From: Undibacterium_A arcticum
GTDB taxonomy: Bacteria > Pseudomonadota > Gammaproteobacteria > Burkholderiales > Burkholderiaceae_D
Reading direction: 5' to 3' (one strand)
Assembly: GCF_042660705.1 (NCBI RefSeq)
Contig: NZ_JBHSUQ010000001.1
Length of the DNA stretch: 64,000 bases
Part shown: positions 22,387-31,495 of the stretch, in pieces
Numbering within the stretch: position 1 is the first letter of the stretch
Layout: each line of letters starts with the position of its first letter
The notes under the pieces: generated by a model
Databases searched by the model: none
Told to the model about the DNA's origin: nothing
The model's input: the letters and a program-made list of their open reading frames with translations, nothing else
Position numbers and translations under genes: made by a program

Positions 22387-23382
22387 TTATTTTGAAATAG
22401 TGACGCCAGTGGGTTTGAGCGCGCGCAGCGGTTCCGTTTCGACAGCATGCAAGACATCGGGGAACGGTCCGCTTGGCACCAATCCGCGCCGGAAATTCCA
22501 ACGTACCTGGTTCTCCGTGGCCAGCAAGAGCGCCTGTTTGAGCGTTAATTCATAGGTCAGGGGATCGCCGTGGCCGCGTAAGGCGCTGGCGGCTATGCCC
22601 GACGCCGATGCGATGATGTCGATGGCCTGGTTCGGATGGGTTTCGGCAAAGAATTCCGCCTTGAGTAACGCCCGTAACAGCCTGTCGGTCGATTCGCGAT
22701 TGCGCGCGACATAATCCGAACGAACCACCAGGTTGAACGTTTGAGAGTATCCCCCTGTGGGATAAAATGTCTCGGCCTTGTTACCCAGTTTCTGTTGCGC
22801 CTGGGTCATAAAAGGTATCCAAATCGATGCGGCATCCACCTCGCCGGAGACCAGCGCGGTGACCAGCGCATCCGGCGGGCGCGGCACCATGGTGATCGAG
22901 TCCAATGGGATATTGTGAAACGCCAGAAAGGTTTCCAGATCGTAGTGTGTGTTCGTGCCGAAAACGAAACCGATCCGTTTACCCTTCAAGTCGGCCGGCT
23001 TGACAATCCCATGGTCTTTGCGCACGACGAGGCCCGAACTCCATCGCGAAGAAAAAATGGTCGCGATGATTTTTGGCCGCTTTCCTTCAGCCAGTGCTTT
23101 GGCGACCGGCGTTTCAGCCGTGGATCCGACATCGGCCTCACCTCGCAGCACTTGCGTGATAGCGTCATGGCCGGTCAGCACGGTTTTTATTGTTGCAGTC
23201 AATCCCTCTTTGGCGAAATAAGCTTTCGCTTCAGCAATTTGCAGCAACCCGGAATGCGGCACCTGGAGTTGCACAATCACGATTGGCAAGGGCGGAGGCC
23301 GCCGGAACGGTGAATACAGGAGGACGGTGCCGATACCGATAACCACCGTTACCGCAAAAAACACCGCACGCTTGGCAATCAT
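22387..23382 (-). CDS. NMT1/SsuA-type periplasmic substrate-binding protein
   Basis: 331-residue binding protein of the nitrate/taurine/thiamine-precursor superfamily. N-terminal signal or anchor (AVFFAVTVVIGIGTVLLY) is followed by the two-lobed fold: EAKAYFAKEGL near residue 53, GEADVGSTAETP, and KPADLKGKRIGFVFGTNTHY. No ABC permease or ATPase accompanies it. Instead it is the first gene of an operon with a sensor kinase, response regulator and GGDEF-EAL protein, so it is likelier to act as a ligand-binding partner of the kinase than in uptake. The ligand cannot be predicted. Confidence 0.85.
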   Translation of the reverse strand: MIAKRAVFFAVTVVIGIGTVLLYSPFRRPPPLPIVIVQLQVPHSGLLQIAEAKAYFAKEGLTATIKTVLTGHDAITQVLRGEADVGSTAETPVAKALAEGKRPKIIATIFSSRWSSGLVVRKDHGIVKPADLKGKRIGFVFGTNTHYDLETFLAFHNIPLDSITMVPRPPDALVTALVSGEVDAASIWIPFMTQAQQKLGNKAETFYPTGGYSQTFNLVVRSDYVARNRESTDRLLRALLKAEFFAETHPNQAIDIIASASGIAASALRGHGDPLTYELTLKQALLLATENQVRWNFRRGLVPSGPFPDVLHAVETEPLRALKPTGVTISK

Positions 23383-24499
23383 TGCTTTCGCCCATCAATA
23401 AGAAGGAGTTGATTTCCGCAGGCAGCCACGCTTCGAGGCATGCGATTGATCAATCAACAGCAGTAGATTTTTGGGCCAATGTGGCGAGGCGAAACCCCGC
23501 AACACATGACGTCGGCAATGTGGAACTCAGAAACTCCATTTTTGTTGGCTGATCTCAATCATCTGGTTTTTTTTCAAAGCCAAAGACCCTGAAAAAATGG
23601 TTGATTGAGTTCTGTTGTTGATTTTTATTTTGAATTAGCCCGACTAAAACTTCGAAATGTCAATTAGTGCCTGAATCGATGCGGAAGCGCTCATGCCAGG
23701 CTCGATTCTCGAAAACATCAGAGATGTCTCCGTCAAACAATTTCCCGTCTAACATTGAAGTAAGCACACACAAGCTCTTCTATTTCTTCGAGCTCAAGAA
23801 ATTTTCCATCGACCAACCTCTGTCCGGGGTCAATTCGCGCAGCTCCAAGAAGAGTTATAGACCATAAAGGCCGTCAACGCTTGCGCAGTCGTGTTGCTCG
23901 CTAGACTCCTCGTCCGTAGCTCAGCCAATGAATTCGTTGATTCGAATAGCGGCTCGACGGCCATCCGGTGAAACAGCACTGGCAACGTTCGCCGGAAAAA
24001 ACACGAGGGGCAGATCGTGTAACGCGACTTCAACAAGTCATGAAAAAAAGACAATATCGAATCCTGACATGTCTAAATGTCAAGCCTCTTGAGAATTTTC
24101 ATGCTGGGTGCTTACGCGGCGGTTCGCGCGCGGCCAAATTTTCCCGCCGCCGAATGATCTGACCACTGGCGCGCAATTTTGCTAATCGCACACTGCAACA
24201 ATCAGTGCCATTCCGCTGAAGTGACTGCTTTTTGAAAACCAAATAACAAAAGCGTGCAGTCAAAATCGCTACGCGTACGCGTTCCGATGACGGCTAGAAC
24301 ATTTGTGTACATTTGGAAGATGTACTTTTATTCTACAAAACGATACAACAACAAAAAGATGTAAACAAAATAAACAGCGGAACAACAAGGGTTCAGCAGA
24401 TACCTTTCCATCGCTTGCTCCCCGAATCTTTTGAGCGAGGCACGATCGCACATCGATGACGGCATGAAAAGGTGCGGATTCGATCGCGCTCACGACAAA
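23383..24499. other. AT-rich region without a convincing gene
   Basis: 1.1 kb between the divergent-end neighbours: upstream of the signalling operon and downstream of cbbR. Short frames exist on both strands but none has a family signature or good start. Two dyads are visible: TGACAT-N6-ATGTCA at 24065-24082 and GTACAT-N7-ATGTAC at 24307-24325, the second followed by TTTTA on the plus strand. The promoter of the signalling operon should lie near 23390-23500. Confidence 0.6.
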
Positions 24500-25410
24500 T
24501 CATGCCCATATAGTGACCAGCGGCCCCGCCTCTTCAATCAGAAAGGACTTCAACACGCTGGCCGCCGGCGACAGCCGTTTGGAGGCCAAATGCGTAACAT
24601 GCCAGTGCCGCACAATCGGCAATCCCTCAATATTCAACAGCACCAGATGGCCAGATGCCAGCTCGTGGCGGATGGTGCGCAGCGACAGGAAACTCAGTCC
24701 CATGCCAGCCATGACGGCCTGTTTGATCGTTTCATTGCTCGGCATTTCCATCACTATTTGCGGCTTGATGCCGTGTTCGACAAACAGCCGTTCCATCGCC
24801 TGTCGGGTACCGGAACCGCTTTCCCGCACCACAAACTCCTGATCGTTCAGGATCGCCATCGGCGCATTACGTCTGCGCGATAAGGGATGCTCCGGCGCAC
24901 TAATAATCCCCAGCGGATTGGTCGCAAATGCTGTGGCAACGCAATCGATAGTGTCGGGAGTGTGTCCCATGATCACCAGGTCGATCTCGTTACGTGTCAG
25001 CAGCTTCATGATGCTCTCGCGGTTGTGGATTTGTAATACCACTTCAACGTCCGGGAATTTTTGCGGAAACGCACCAACAGCATCGGCACGAAATATTTGG
25101 CCGTGCTGACGATTGCCAGTTCAACGCGTCCCTTCTTGAGACCGCGCCGTTCCGCCATCGCATCTTCCAGTTGCTTCAGCTGGGCAACGGCGCCAATCAC
25201 GTACTGCTGAAAATCCAGCCCGGCATCGGTCAGCCTCATTTTTCGGCCGGCCTGTTCCAGTAGTGGCATGCCCATCGCAGTTTCCAGCTGGCGCAGCTGC
25301 ATCGATACCGCTGGCTGGGTAACGTGCAGTTTATCGGCCGCGCGCGACACCGACAGTTGGCGAGAGACTTCGAGAAAGGTTTCGAGTTGTCGGAGGGTAT
25401 AGCGGCGCAT
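24500..25410 (-). CDS. cbbR: CbbR, LysR-type regulator of the Calvin-cycle operon (frameshifted)
   Basis: Transcription activator of the cbb operon, divergent from cbbL as is standard. N-terminal winged helix-turn-helix (TLRQLETFLEV, RAADKLHVTQPAVSMQLRQLE), then a ligand-binding domain (LAIVSTAKYFVPMLL, NRESIMKLL, VRESGSGTRQAMERLF). The domain normally senses metabolites such as NADPH or RuBP, as known for the family. The T run at 25058-25062 (plus strand) is one base short of what the family needs; restoring it joins the two halves into 303 residues, the usual CbbR length. Confidence 0.92.
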
Positions 25411-25537
25411 GGCAATCCATATATAAGTTTTTTCTGATGGAGCTTAAATTTTTATTTATTAGATCTGATGCTAATCATTTTATATAGTGACGTCCATAGA
25501 TAGTTAATCGGGCAGCGGCCCAACTGAGGAGAACACT
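25411..25537. promoter_or_regulatory. Divergent cbbR-cbbL control region with a LysR-type operator
   Basis: 127-bp AT-rich region. An inverted repeat ATTAG-N8-CTAAT at 25458-25475 fits the TNA-spacer-TNA pattern of CbbR sites, and further AT-rich half sites follow (TTATATAGTG, about 25480-25489). The cbbL ribosome site GAGGAG lies 7 bases before the ATG. Confidence 0.7.
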
Positions 25538-27000
25538 ATGGGTAGTAACGACGCAGTGCAGATCATGGACTCGAAGAAACGCTACGCAGCTGGCGTTCTG
25601 AAATATGCGCAGATGGGTTATTGGGATGCCGACTACATGCCCAAGGAAACCGATGTGCTGGCGTTGTTCCGCATTACGCCGCAGGAAGGTGTCGATCCGA
25701 TCGAGGCCGCCGCAGCCGTGGCGGGCGAATCGTCCACCGCGACCTGGACCGTGGTATGGACCGACCGTTTGACCGCATGCGACATGTACCGTGCCAAAGC
25801 GTACCGGGTCGATCCGGTACCCAACAGTCCGGGTCAGTATTTCTGCTGGGTGGCGTATGACCTGTCGCTGTTCGAGGAAGGCTCGATCGCCAATGTGACT
25901 GCCTCAATCATCGGCAATGTATTTAGTTTCAAGCCGTTGAAAGCGGCCCGTCTGGAAGACATGAAGTTTCCGGTTGCCTACATCAAGACGTTCCTTGGCC
26001 CGCCCACCGGCATCATTGTTGAGCGGGAACGCCTGGATAAATTCGGCCGTCCGCTGCTCGGTGCGACCACCAAGCCCAAGCTCGGGTTGTCAGGCCGCAA
26101 CTATGGCCGTGTGGTCTATGAGGGATTGAAAGGCGGCCTTGATTTCATGAAGGATGACGAGAACATCAACTCGCAGCCGTTCATGCACTGGCGCGACCGT
26201 TTCCTGTTCGTAATGGAAGCCGTCAATCGCGCCACGGCCGCCACTGGCGAAGTCAAGGGCCATTATTTGAACGTGACCGCCGGTACGATGGAAGAAATGT
26301 ACCGCCGCGCCGAATTTGCCAAGGAGCTGGGGTCGATTGTGGTCATGGTCGACCTGGTGGTCGGGTGGACCGCGATCCAGTCGATGTCCTACTGGTGCCG
26401 CCAAAACGACATGATGCTGCACATGCACCGCGCCGGCCATGGCACCTATACCCGCCAGAAATCCCACGGTGTCTCCTTCCGCGTGATTGCAAAGTGGCTG
26501 CGCATGGCCGGTGTCGATCACTTGCACACCGGGACTGCAGTCGGCAAGCTCGAAGGCGACCCGATGACGGTGCAGGGTTACTACAACATTTGCCGCGACA
26601 CGCATACCAAGATGGACCTACCGCGCGGCATCTTCTTCGACCAGGATTGGGGCGGCCTGCGCAAGGTGATGCCGGTCGCATCCGGTGGCATCCATGCGGG
26701 CCAGATGCACCAGTTGCTGGACCTGTTCGGCGACGACGTGGTGCTGCAATTCGGTGGCGGCACGATCGGCCATCCGATGGGGATTCAGGCGGGCGCCGTT
26801 GCCAATCGTGTGGCGCTCGAAGCGATGGTGCTGGCGCGCAATGAAGGCCGCGATATCAAGAATGAGGGGCCGGACATTTGCGTGGTGCCGCCAAATGGTG
26901 CCAGCCGCTGCAGGCTGCGCTCGATACATGGGGTGACATTAGCTTCAACTATGCCTCGACCGACACATCCGACTTTGTGCCGACGGCTTCCGTTGCCTAG
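25538..27000 (+). CDS. cbbL: RuBisCO large subunit, red-type form I (frameshift near the C-terminus)
   Basis: Carboxylates ribulose 1,5-bisphosphate in the Calvin cycle. Motifs: catalytic Lys in GATTKPKLGLSGRNYG, carbamylated Lys and metal ligands in GGLDFMKDDENINSQPF, loop 6 region near HTGTAVGKLEGDP, and MHRAGHGTYTRQKSHG. These and the short N-terminus place it in the red group (form IC/ID), consistent with the cbbX activase gene downstream. At 26877-26879 the T run is one base short; the raw frame ends in 40 unrelated residues, while the shifted frame gives the conserved tail AKWCQPLQAALDTWGD and ends at TAG 26998-27000, for 487 residues. Start fixed by GAGGAG. Confidence 0.95.
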
Positions 27001-27066
27001 GTCAAATCGCAATTAGTCAGATTATTGGCTGCATTCACGTTTATCAAAAGAATTGAAGAGGACACC

Positions 27067-27486
27067 ATGCGTATTACTCAAGGCACATTTTCGTTTTTGC
27101 CCGACCTGACCAACGAGCAGATTAAAAAGCAGGTGGAATACTGCCTGGACAAGAACTGGGCGATCGGCATCGAATACACCGACGATCCGCATCCGCGCAA
27201 TACCTATTGGGAAATGTTCGGGCCACCGATGTTCGACATACGTGACCCGGCCGGCATCATGCAAGAGATCGAAAACTGCCGCAATACCTTCACCAGTCAC
27301 TACATCCGTGTAACGGCATTCGACTCCAGTCAAGGTGTGGAATCGATTGTGATGGCATTCATAGTCAATCGTCCGAAGATCGAGCCGGGCTTCCGTCTGG
27401 TACGTCACGAAGACAAGGGCCGCACCGTTCGCTACAGCATCGAGAGCTACGCGGTGCAGGCGAATCCGGAAGGTGCACGCTATTAA
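27067..27486 (+). CDS. cbbS: RuBisCO small subunit
   Basis: 139-residue small subunit completing the L8S8 enzyme. Begins MRITQGTFSFLPDLT and contains YCLDKNWAIGIEYTDDPHPRNTYWEMFG and the C-terminal beta-hairpin extension (RTVRYSIESYAVQ) typical of red-type enzymes. The ATG at 27067 follows AAGAGGA; an in-frame TTG upstream at 27025 is ignored. Intact. Confidence 0.97.
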   Translation: MRITQGTFSFLPDLTNEQIKKQVEYCLDKNWAIGIEYTDDPHPRNTYWEMFGPPMFDIRDPAGIMQEIENCRNTFTSHYIRVTAFDSSQGVESIVMAFIVNRPKIEPGFRLVRHEDKGRTVRYSIESYAVQANPEGARY

Positions 27487-27530
27487 CCGCCGAACAATGC
27501 GTCGAACACCGCGCCGATAGCGAGCTCATC

Positions 27531-28453
27531 ATGCACACACGCGAAACGTCCACAGTCATGCCTGCCAATCCGTTCGCGGTGGCGCTAGCCAGCTCCGGCA
27601 TCACGGAGCTGCTGGCGCAGTTGGACCGCGAGCTGATCGGTCTGGCGCCGGTCAAGGCACGCATCCGCGATATTGCGGCATTGCTGCTGGTGGACAAGCT
27701 GCGTGCCGAACGCGGCTTCTCGGCCGGCGCGCCCAGCCTTCACATGTGCTTTCCGGCAATCCCGGCACCGGCAAGACCACCGTCGCGCTGCGCATGGCGG
27801 AAATTCTGCACCGTCTTGGCTATATCCGCAAAGGGCATCTGGTAGCGGTCACGCGCGATGATCTGGTTGGCCAGTACATCGGCCACACCGCGCCCAAGAC
27901 CAAGGAAATCCTGAAGAAGGCGATGGGCGGCGTATTGTTCATCGACGAGGCGTATTACCTATATCGCCCGGAAAACGAGCGCGACTACGGCCAGGAAGCC
28001 ATCGAAATCCTGCTGCAAGTCATGGAGAGCAACCGCGACGATCTGGTGGTGATTCTGGCCGGTTACAAGGATCGCATGGACCGGTTTTTCGAATCCAATC
28101 CCGGCATGTCCTCGCGGATTGCCCATCACATCGATTTCCCGGATTACAGTTCGGGCGAACTGTCACAGATTGCCGACCTGATGCTGCAAACGATGCAGTA
28201 CCGGTTTGATGACGAGGCGCGCGGAGTATTCACCGACTACCTCGAGCGCCGCATGGCCCTGCCCCATTTTGCCAACGCCCGCAGCGTACGCAATGCGCTG
28301 GATCGTGCCCGGCTGCGGCACGCCTCGCGCCTGTTGAGTGATGCCGACGCAGTGGCCGACGAACGGTCGCTGACCACCATTACCGCACCCGATCTGTTGG
28401 CCAGCCGCGTATTTGCGCAGGCTAGTCCGCAGGTTGAACCCAAGGAGCAATGA
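27531..28453 (+). CDS. cbbX: CbbX, red-type RuBisCO activase AAA+ protein (frameshifted)
   Basis: Hexameric AAA+ remodeller that frees inhibited red-type RuBisCO, known for this family. Short N-terminal segment, then Walker A GNPGTGKTT, pore-loop region YIGHTAPKTKE, Walker B GGVLFIDEAYYLY, sensor region ILAGYKDRM and FANARSVRNALDRARLR. Just before Walker A the T run at 27750-27752 is one base short; restored, the reading becomes HMCFSGNPGTGKT and the protein has 307 residues. The stop overlaps the cbbY start (ATGA). The start at 27531 is the first ATG; 27558 is an alternative. Confidence 0.93.
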
Positions 28454-29223
28454 GCATGTTGAGCGCCCTGATCTTTGATGTGGACGGCACGCTGGCCGAT
28501 ACCGAGACCGCACATCGCGCCGCGTTTAACGCGGCGTTTATCGAGGTCGGGCTCGATTGGTACTGGAGCGAGTCGCTCTATACCAGCCTACTCGACGTGG
28601 CGGGCGGCAAGGAACGACTCCAGCATTACTGGAACATGGTCGATCCAAAGAAGGCGCGCGAGAGCACGGTCAAAACGACGATCGACGCCTTGCATGCCAT
28701 CAAGACGCGGCACTATGAAGCGATGGTCGGTGGCGGCAAGCTCTCCTTGCGGCCCGGCATACTGCGCCTGATTCGCGAAGCACATGCAGCGCAGATGCCG
28801 ATGGCGATCGCCACCACCACCACGCCCGCCAATATCGATGCGCTGCTGCGCACGTCGCTAGGCAGCGATTGGCGCAGACTGTTTGTCACCGTATGCGATG
28901 CGTCCACAGTCAAGAACAAAAAACCGGCACCGGATGTGTATCTGGCCGCACTCGAAGCACTCGCGCAGCGGGCAACAGATTGCCTCGCTTTCGAAGATTC
29001 GGAGAATGGCCTGCGCGCTGCCCGTGCGGCGGGAATCCCGACATTGATCATGCCAAGCGCCTATACGGGCAGGCACCAGTTCAACGATGCGCTTCTTGTG
29101 CTGCCGCATCTGGGCGATCCGGACCAGCCGATGCGCCAGCACATCCCAGGCGCCGACCAGCGCTGGGTCGATCTGGCGGCGCTGCGGCGCTGGCATGACG
29201 GCACTTTGTTCGAGGCAGCATAA
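28450..29223 (+). CDS. cbbY: CbbY, HAD-family sugar-phosphate phosphatase
   Basis: 257-residue HAD hydrolase. Motif I is FDVDGTLADTE, with a cap domain following, motif II in IATTTTPAN, the motif III Lys in KNKKPAPDVY, and motif IV FEDSENGLRAA. CbbY proteins remove the misfire product xylulose 1,5-bisphosphate, an inhibitor of RuBisCO, so it works together with CbbX in keeping the enzyme active. Starts at 28450 overlapping cbbX. Intact. Confidence 0.93.
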   Translation: MSMLSALIFDVDGTLADTETAHRAAFNAAFIEVGLDWYWSESLYTSLLDVAGGKERLQHYWNMVDPKKARESTVKTTIDALHAIKTRHYEAMVGGGKLSLRPGILRLIREAHAAQMPMAIATTTTPANIDALLRTSLGSDWRRLFVTVCDASTVKNKKPAPDVYLAALEALAQRATDCLAFEDSENGLRAARAAGIPTLIMPSAYTGRHQFNDALLVLPHLGDPDQPMRQHIPGADQRWVDLAALRRWHDGTLFEAA

Positions 29224-29224
29224 G

Positions 29225-29459
29225 ATGAAAAGCTCAGACATTCGTATCGCGCCTTCGATTCTTTCCGCCGACTTTTCCCGATTCGGCGACGCAGTGCGTG
29301 CCATTGAAGCCGCCGGAGCCGACCTGGTGCATCGGCGCCATCAGGCGGGCCGGTGCCGATACCTTGGTCGCCGGCAGTGCAATGTTCGGCGCGCCGGAAG
29401 CTGACCAAGGCTATCGCACCATCATGCAGAAGCTGCGCGAGCAGGCTGCTCCCAGATAA
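29225..29459 (+). pseudogene. cbbE: cbbE (ribulose-phosphate 3-epimerase) with its middle deleted
   Basis: The first 37 codons match the N-terminus of the epimerase (RIAPSILSADFSRFG, EAAGADLVH). The last part matches its C-terminus (GAIRRAGADTLVAGSAMFG, MQKLREQ) but in another frame. About 430 bp, carrying the metal ligands and most of the TIM barrel, are missing between them at about 29335. Unlike the homopolymer indels in neighbouring genes, this cannot be mended by one or two bases. A housekeeping rpe elsewhere would have to serve the cycle. Confidence 0.9.
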
Positions 29460-29484
29460 AACAAAACCATCGGAGACCCGCATC

Positions 29485-30559
29485 ATGCCCCTTACCCAAC
29501 ATCGAACGACCCTGACGCAGTTCCTGATTGAAGAGCGGCGCCGCTATCCGCACGCCAGCGGCGACTTCAATAGTCTCATTCTGAGCGTGGCGCTGGCGTG
29601 CAAAAGCATTGCGCGCTCAGTTGCGTTCGGTGCCCTGGGCGGTGTGCTGGGCAATGCCGGCGGCGCCATCAATGTGCAAGGGGAAACGCAGAAAGCTGGA
29701 TGTCTTGAGTAACGATGTGTTCCTCCGGTTCAATGAATGGGGTGGTCATCTGGCCGGCATGGCGTCCGAAGAAATGGAAGACCCCTACCAGATTCCGGAT
29801 CATTATCCGAAGGGGAAATACTTGCTGGTATTCGATCCGCTGGATGGTTCTTCCAACATCGACGTCAACGTATCCGTGGGCAGTATTTTTTCCGTGTTAC
29901 GCGCACCCGATAGCACGCGCGCGGCCACGCAACAGGATTTCCTGCAGCCGGGCACCGAGCAGGTTGCAGCCGGTTATGCGGTGTACGGCCCGACCACGAT
30001 GCTGGTGCTGACGGTGGGCAATGGCGTCAATGGCTTTACGCTGGATCCGAACCTGGGCGAATTCATATTGACGCATCCTGCGTTGCAGATCCCGCCCGAT
30101 ACGCATGAATTCGCAATCAATGCCTCCAACAGCCGCTTCTGGGAGGCGCCGGTCAAACGGTATGTCGATGAGTGCCTGGCCGGCAAGACCGGACCACGCG
30201 ACAAAGATTTCAACATGCGCTGGATCGCATCGATGGTGGCCGAAGCACACCGCATCCTGATGCGCGGCGGGGTCTTCCTGTACCCGCGCGACACCAAGGA
30301 TACGAGCAAACAGGGCCGGCTGCGTTTGCTGTATGAAGCGAATCCGATTGGTTTCGTCATGGAACAGGCGGGTGGACGCGTCAGCACCGGACGCCAATCT
30401 GTCTTGGAAGTGAGGCCCTCCTCGCTGCATCAGCGGATTGGCCTGGTGTTCGGTTCAAAGAATGAAGTCGATCGGATCGAGCGCTATCACCATGAACCGC
30501 AACCGGTCGAAATGCACAATCCGCTGTTCAACGAACGCAGTCTGTTCCACGCAGTGTGA
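29485..30559 (+). CDS. cbbF: Fructose-1,6-bisphosphatase class I (frameshifted)
   Basis: Hydrolyses fructose 1,6-bisphosphate (and often sedoheptulose 1,7-bisphosphate in bacteria) in RuBP regeneration. Motifs: GNAGGAINVQGE near residue 60, the metal site FDPLDGSSNIDVNVSVGS, and the substrate site around YPRDTKDTSKQGRLRLLYE with NPIGFVMEQAGG. The A run at 29692-29694 appears two bases short, since QKKLDVLSN is expected; corrected length is 358 residues. ATG at 29485 follows GGAGA. Confidence 0.93.
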
Positions 30560-30599
30560 TCCGACTATCCACCGTGTTCCATTTCTGAAAGTTCACGCC

Positions 30600-31483
30600 A
30601 TGTCTGAACGCCATCCGATTGTTGCGATCACCGGCTCGTCCGGCGCGGGTACCACGTCGGTCACTCACACTTTTGAAAACATTTTTCGCCGCGAAAAAAT
30701 CCAATCAGTCATTATTGAAGGAGACAGTTTTCACCGCTACGACCGCAAGGAAATGCAGCTGAAGCTTGCCGCGGCTGAAGAAACCGGCAATATGAATTTC
30801 AGTCATTTCGGTCCAGATACCAATCTGTTTGCGGAACTTGAAACCCTGTTCCGCAACTATGGCGAGACTGGCACAGCCAGGCGTCGCAAATATCTACACG
30901 ACACCGAAGAAGCTGCACCTTACAAACAAGAACCAGGCACCTTTACACCTTGGGAGGATTTACCCGCGGATACCGACCTGCTGTTTTATGAAGGGCTGCA
31001 TGGTGGCGTGGTCAACGACACTGTCAATATTGCCCAGCATCCGGACCTGCTGATCGGGGTGGTACCAGTGATCAATCTGGAGTGGATTCAAAAGCTGTGG
31101 CGCGACAAGTCCACGCGCGGCTATTCGACCGAGGCGGTAACCGATACCATCCTGCGTCGCATGCCCGATTATGTGAACACCATCTGTCCGCAGTTCTCGC
31201 GCACCCATGTCAATTTTCAGCGCGTGCCCTGCGTCGATACCTCCAACCCTTTCATCGCACGGGAGATTCCGGCGCCCGACGAGAGCCTTGTGGTGATCCG
31301 CTTTGCCAATCCGAAGGGAATCGATTTCAGTATTTGCTGAATATGGTGGCTGACTCGTTCATGTCGCGCGCCAACACCATCGTGGTGCCGGGCGGCAAAA
31401 TGGAACTGGCGATGCAGCTGATCTTCACGCCGTTCATCTGGCGCATGATGGAGCGCAAAAAGCGCGCTCTGGGCACACTGTAA
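30600..31483 (+). CDS. cbbP: Phosphoribulokinase class I (frameshifted)
   Basis: Makes ribulose 1,5-bisphosphate from ribulose 5-phosphate and ATP, the other enzyme unique to the cycle. P-loop GSSGAGTTSV, substrate segment GDSFHRYDRKEMQ, catalytic-base region FYEGLHGGVV, and VIRFANPKGIDF. At 31325-31327 one T is missing; the shifted frame gives QYLLNM and the conserved end VPGGKMELAMQLIFTPFIW. Corrected length 294 residues. The ribosome site is weak. Followed after 12 bp by the transketolase gene. Confidence 0.93.
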
Positions 31484-31495
31484 GAAAGGTTTCTC

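Noticed and set aside
23909..23960. tRNA-like bits (TAGCTCAG and GATTCGAAT) near 23.9 kb
   Set aside because: The two motifs are too close together for D- and T-loops, and no acceptor stem forms.
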